Shown here in pieces: positions 5,406 through 7,366 of a stretch of DNA of 7,366 nucleotides (the stretch's first letter is position 1; each line of letters opens with the position of its first letter). The notes below the pieces were generated by a model, which was not told the origin of the DNA, did not search any database, and was given only the letters and a program-made list of their open reading frames with translations. Made by a program: the position numbers and the translations under genes. The DNA comes from Thermodesulfovibrionales bacterium (GTDB lineage Bacteria; Nitrospirota; Thermodesulfovibrionia; Thermodesulfovibrionales; SM23-35): the NCBI GenBank assembly GCA_022013235.1, contig JAKLQR010000087.1, forward strand, positions 1 through 7,366, written 5' to 3'.

Positions 5406-5436
5406 GATATAGTTGCCAGACTTCAACAACTATATC
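5406..5436. repeat. 10-base inverted repeat
   Basis: GATATAGTTG (5406-5415) and CAACTATATC (5427-5436) are perfect inverted repeats with an 11-base loop. It lies between the end of the membrane-protein gene and the trmJ promoter, with no T-tract on either side. It may be an operator, or part of a two-hairpin terminator with the repeat at 5463-5481. Confidence 0.5.
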
Positions 5437-5462
5437 AGAGGCTCAAGTTAAATATTCTCCAA

Positions 5463-5481
5463 GTTGCATCAGAAATGCAAC
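5463..5481 (-). terminator. Hairpin after the membrane-protein gene
   Basis: GTTGCAT (5463-5469) and ATGCAAC (5475-5481) pair perfectly with a five-base loop. On the - strand it forms 16 bases after the stop at 5498 and is followed by TTGGAGAATATTT, a weak T-containing tail. A terminator is the simplest reading. Confidence 0.45.
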
Positions 5482-5497
5482 GTTCTATTTGATCATT

Positions 5498-6232
5498 TCA
5501 AAGGTCTTTCCATGCCTCATATTTTTTAAAGTCATCTAACTTCATTTCAGCTTCTAACCAATCATGATTATCTACAATAATAGATACAGTTAAGAAATTC
5601 AGCTTGTTTTCAATTTCAGAAATAAAGACATTATTCCGATCAAAAAAAATCGGAGCAGACTGCACACTTAAAAGAAAACAAATGACATCATCGAGTAACT
5701 TAATTTTTAATATTTTCTTTTTTCCCTTATCATCAGTATAAGTACAATGAATTACATCTTTTTCATTAGGAAGGGATTGTTTGAGTGAAACCAGCAAGTT
5801 TATTATGAATGAAACCTTTTTTTGATTAACCCTTGAAAATGCCTCTTGTGAACGATTGCCAAACGCTACACTTACTCCATGTCTAATAATTATAAGGCCT
5901 GCAATAAAGCCAATTGTTGTAAAAAAGCCCTGTGTTTCACCCCGATAATAGAATATGGAAAATGAGTAAGCAACACCGGAAAGAATATAACTTAACCCAT
6001 AAATACTGGCTGTTTTGTGATTAAGACGGATAAGAGCAGAAAGACTTCCTACAATAATAATGCCAGTAAAACAGTAAAGAAGATATAGCTCAGTACCTGC
6101 TGTATGATTAATAATTTTTAACCCTAAATAGAGAAGACTTGAAAATAATATAGTAACAGCATAAATCCGAATCGATCGTAAATAAGAGATGATTTTGGTC
6201 GCTTCTGTTAAGTCTGTTTCACTATATTTCAT
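5498..6232 (-). CDS. Unrecognised four-helix membrane protein
   Basis: I do not recognise this 244-residue protein. It has four hydrophobic stretches: about 22-41 (RIYAVTILFSSLLYLGLKII), 48-68 (ELYLLYCFTGIIIVGSLSALI), 77-96 and 103-124 (FFTTIGFIAGLIIIRHGVSVAF). The N-terminal about 20 residues and the C-terminal about 120 are soluble and probably cytoplasmic. The tail alternates strand-like segments (IHCTYTDDKGKKKILKIKLLDDV, in two pieces around 161-182) with a conspicuous KLNFLTVSIIVDNHDWLEAEMK region (210-231). No enzyme or transporter motif is visible. The gene is clearly richer in A/T than ruvB or gmhA and uses many AAT, ATA and TTA codons, which may mean recent transfer. Only a weak GAGAAC lies upstream of ATG 6232. 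Confidence 0.72.
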   Translation of the reverse strand: MKYSETDLTEATKIISYLRSIRIYAVTILFSSLLYLGLKIINHTAGTELYLLYCFTGIIIVGSLSALIRLNHKTASIYGLSYILSGVAYSFSIFYYRGETQGFFTTIGFIAGLIIIRHGVSVAFGNRSQEAFSRVNQKKVSFIINLLVSLKQSLPNEKDVIHCTYTDDKGKKKILKIKLLDDVICFLLSVQSAPIFFDRNNVFISEIENKLNFLTVSIIVDNHDWLEAEMKLDDFKKYEAWKDL

Positions 6233-6340
6233 CTTTTTAGTTCTCTTTTTTTGAGAATTGAGGAGCTTCTTCCAAAACTTATATTTTGGCGGTGCAGAGT
6301 ATCATCTGAAACATACACTATTTTAGCAATTTTTCAAATC

Positions 6341-6409
6341 GAGGAGTACAGGAATAACATCACTAGGGATAAACGCTGTTGCAGGCGTTGCTTTTTGTGT
6401 GTACTCCTC
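6341..6409 (+). repeat. Nested inverted repeat, terminator-like core
   Basis: GAGGAGTACA (6341-6350) and TGTACTCCTC (6400-6409) are perfect 10-base inverted repeats. Inside, AACGCTG (6372-6378) pairs with CAG-G-CGTT (6382-6389) with one bulged G and a TTG loop, and CTTTTTG (6391-6397) follows at once. On the + strand the core looks like a factor-independent terminator, and the outer arms could close it into a larger structure. It could be a small RNA, a regulatory leader, or a decayed miniature element; no target-site duplication is clear. Confidence 0.45.
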
Positions 6410-6520
6410 CGGGAACAAGAATTCGTACTTACTCTTTCGGTGGAATAAAATTCAACACGATAATCCGGGGCGGTTCCTGAGGTAAACCAACAGTAAAACA
6501 AGATTCAGGGAATGGAAAAA

Positions 6521-6549
6521 TTGCAGACAGGCTCCCTTCACAGTATAAT
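6521..6549 (+). promoter_or_regulatory. Sigma-70 type promoter of the PilZ-REC gene
   Basis: TTGCAG (6521-6526) and a perfect TATAAT (6544-6549) are spaced by exactly 17 bases. The -10 box ends five bases before the ATG at 6555, so transcription should start at or next to the A of the start codon. Confidence 0.65.
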
Positions 6550-6554
6550 GGGAT

Positions 6555-7268
6555 ATGAGTTACCAGAATAAAGAGGAACGCAGGCGGAAGAAAAGATTTC
6601 CTATTCAGGGGAATATACTGGTTGACGGCAAAATAGCATTCCAGTGCATAGACATCAGTGAAGGAGGCATGTATCTCTATACCGGTCGTTCATTTGAAGA
6701 AAACAGGGTAGTGCGGGTGACTCTTCCCATAAAAGGGAAGCCCTTAACCGTGCAAGCACAGATCAGGCACAATGAACCGGGTATCGGTATCGGGCTGCAG
6801 TTTATAGATTTGACCGATGAGCAGAAGAAAACAATTCAAAGACTGGTTAATCATGTTCGGGAACACTGCATTGATGCAAAAGACAGAAAAACAAAAATTC
6901 TTCTTATAGATGAAAACGCAATATCCCGGCAGATTTATAAAAATACGCTCCTGCGTGAAGGATTTTTTGTTCTTGAGGCAAAGGAGGCAGGTGAGGCGCA
7001 CCAGCTTCTGAAGGAGACCCTGCCGGACCTCATATTGTTCGATCTTTCTATGGAAACAATGGACGGATATGAGTTTCTTTCAACACTGAAAGAGAACCCT
7101 GAATGGAAGAAAATTCATGTGGTAATTTTTTCTGCGGTAGAAACCCCTGAAGTGAGGGAGAGGGTTATAAAGGCCGGTGCTGACGAATTGCTTATTAAAA
7201 TGAAAACAACGCCTTCACTTCTCGCGGATACAATCCGGAAAATCTTGCAACGGCATTCTCAGTCCTGA
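6555..7268 (+). CDS. PilZ domain plus response-regulator receiver protein
   Basis: A 237-residue two-domain regulator. Residues about 5-105 form a PilZ domain, which binds cyclic di-GMP: the R10xxxR14 motif is in RRRKKR and the DxSxxG motif is D33-I-S35-E-G-G38, both intact, with GIGIGLQFIDL (76-86) as the last strand. Residues about 113-233 form a receiver (REC) domain: acidic pair D119/E120 in ILLIDEN, phospho-acceptor D163 in LILFDLS, S193 in VIFSA, and K215 in LLIKMK, where the usual Pro after Lys is missing. There is no output domain, so it probably works by protein contacts, for example in motility, pili or exopolysaccharide control. No kinase is adjacent. ATG 6555 has no Shine-Dalgarno and the promoter abuts it; no better start keeps R10. 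Confidence 0.9.
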   Translation: MSYQNKEERRRKKRFPIQGNILVDGKIAFQCIDISEGGMYLYTGRSFEENRVVRVTLPIKGKPLTVQAQIRHNEPGIGIGLQFIDLTDEQKKTIQRLVNHVREHCIDAKDRKTKILLIDENAISRQIYKNTLLREGFFVLEAKEAGEAHQLLKETLPDLILFDLSMETMDGYEFLSTLKENPEWKKIHVVIFSAVETPEVRERVIKAGADELLIKMKTTPSLLADTIRKILQRHSQS

Positions 7269-7366
7269 TGAAAAAGGGGAAATTTAAGAAGATACTTCTC
7301 GAAGTTACTGCAACTTAATCGGAATCAATTACTTTTTTTCTGAGAGATAATGAATTATGGCTTCAC

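Larger units (their letters stand above)
6233..6554. other. Intergenic region between divergent genes
   Basis: This 322-base stretch separates the divergent membrane-protein and PilZ-REC genes. The left part is AT-rich, with a small TTCTC-T7-GAGAA hairpin at 6241-6257. The middle holds the nested inverted repeat at 6341-6409. The right end holds the PilZ-REC promoter. An open frame from TTG 6251 to 6448 has no ribosome site and an unconvincing composition, so I do not call a gene here. Confidence 0.6.

Noticed and set aside
6341..6409. Integron attC site or CRISPR repeat reading of the nested repeat
   Set aside because: No conserved attC core sites at the ends, no integrase or cassette, and only one unit.
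6251..6448. 65-codon + strand frame starting at TTG
   Set aside because: No Shine-Dalgarno, runs through the nested inverted repeat, and no recognisable protein pattern.
7268..7318. 16-residue frame MKKGKFKKILLEV... overlapping the PilZ-REC stop
   Set aside because: Too short, and without a ribosome site or recognisable pattern; probably chance.
7302..7340. AAGTT/AACTT hairpin and a later T7 run as terminator of the PilZ-REC gene
   Set aside because: The stem has only five pairs and the T-run is 16 bases away, so they do not form a normal terminator.
7357..7366. Possible start of a next gene (ATGGCTTCAC) with GAGAG ten bases upstream
   Set aside because: Only three codons are in the window, so it cannot be supported.

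Overview
The window reads as bacterial chromosome from a Gram-negative organism of moderate GC. A sedoheptulose-7-phosphate isomerase (gmhA) points to lipopolysaccharide heptose synthesis. The RuvA and RuvC variants, the TrmJ, the PilZ-REC regulator and the vapBC modules would fit Nitrospirota or a deltaproteobacterial (Desulfobacterota) lineage. That placement is inference; no rRNA or other decisive marker is present.

Left edge (1-862, + strand): the window opens in the 3' end of a VapC-like PIN toxin gene that needs one frameshift near 51 to read through. A complete vapB-vapC module follows, with a 4-base overlap and a clear -10 box embedded in a set of ACACAT/ATGTGT half-sites, a plausible self-repression operator. 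A possible 70-residue single-pass membrane protein (949-1161) lies next and converges on ruvB.

Centre (1183-4298, mostly - strand): gmhA, ruvC, ruvA and ruvB lie in one direction. ruvC/ruvA and ruvA/ruvB overlap by 4 bases, and a 36-base gap separates gmhA from ruvC. RuvA and RuvB form the branch-migration motor and RuvC cuts the Holliday junction, so this is a full RuvABC set headed by an unrelated sugar-phosphate isomerase. The divergent region to the right carries a candidate gmhA promoter with an inverted repeat over its -10, a possible short leader ORF, and the promoter and hairpin-rich 5' leader of a cold-shock protein gene (4299-4499).

Right (4500-7366): a perfect 30-base palindrome separates convergent csp and trmJ (tRNA 2'-O-methyltransferase) and probably terminates both. 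An AT-rich stretch then holds two intergenic hairpins, an unrecognised four-helix membrane protein (5498-6232, - strand) and a 322-base intergenic region with a nested inverted repeat. The last gene (6555-7268, + strand) is a PilZ-REC protein, likely a c-di-GMP-responsive regulator, with a consensus-like promoter so close to the ATG that its mRNA would be almost leaderless.

No CRISPR array, tRNA, rRNA, transposase or obvious new multi-gene system is visible. The least explained parts are the AT-rich membrane-protein segment, the nested repeat at 6341-6409, and the csp leader.
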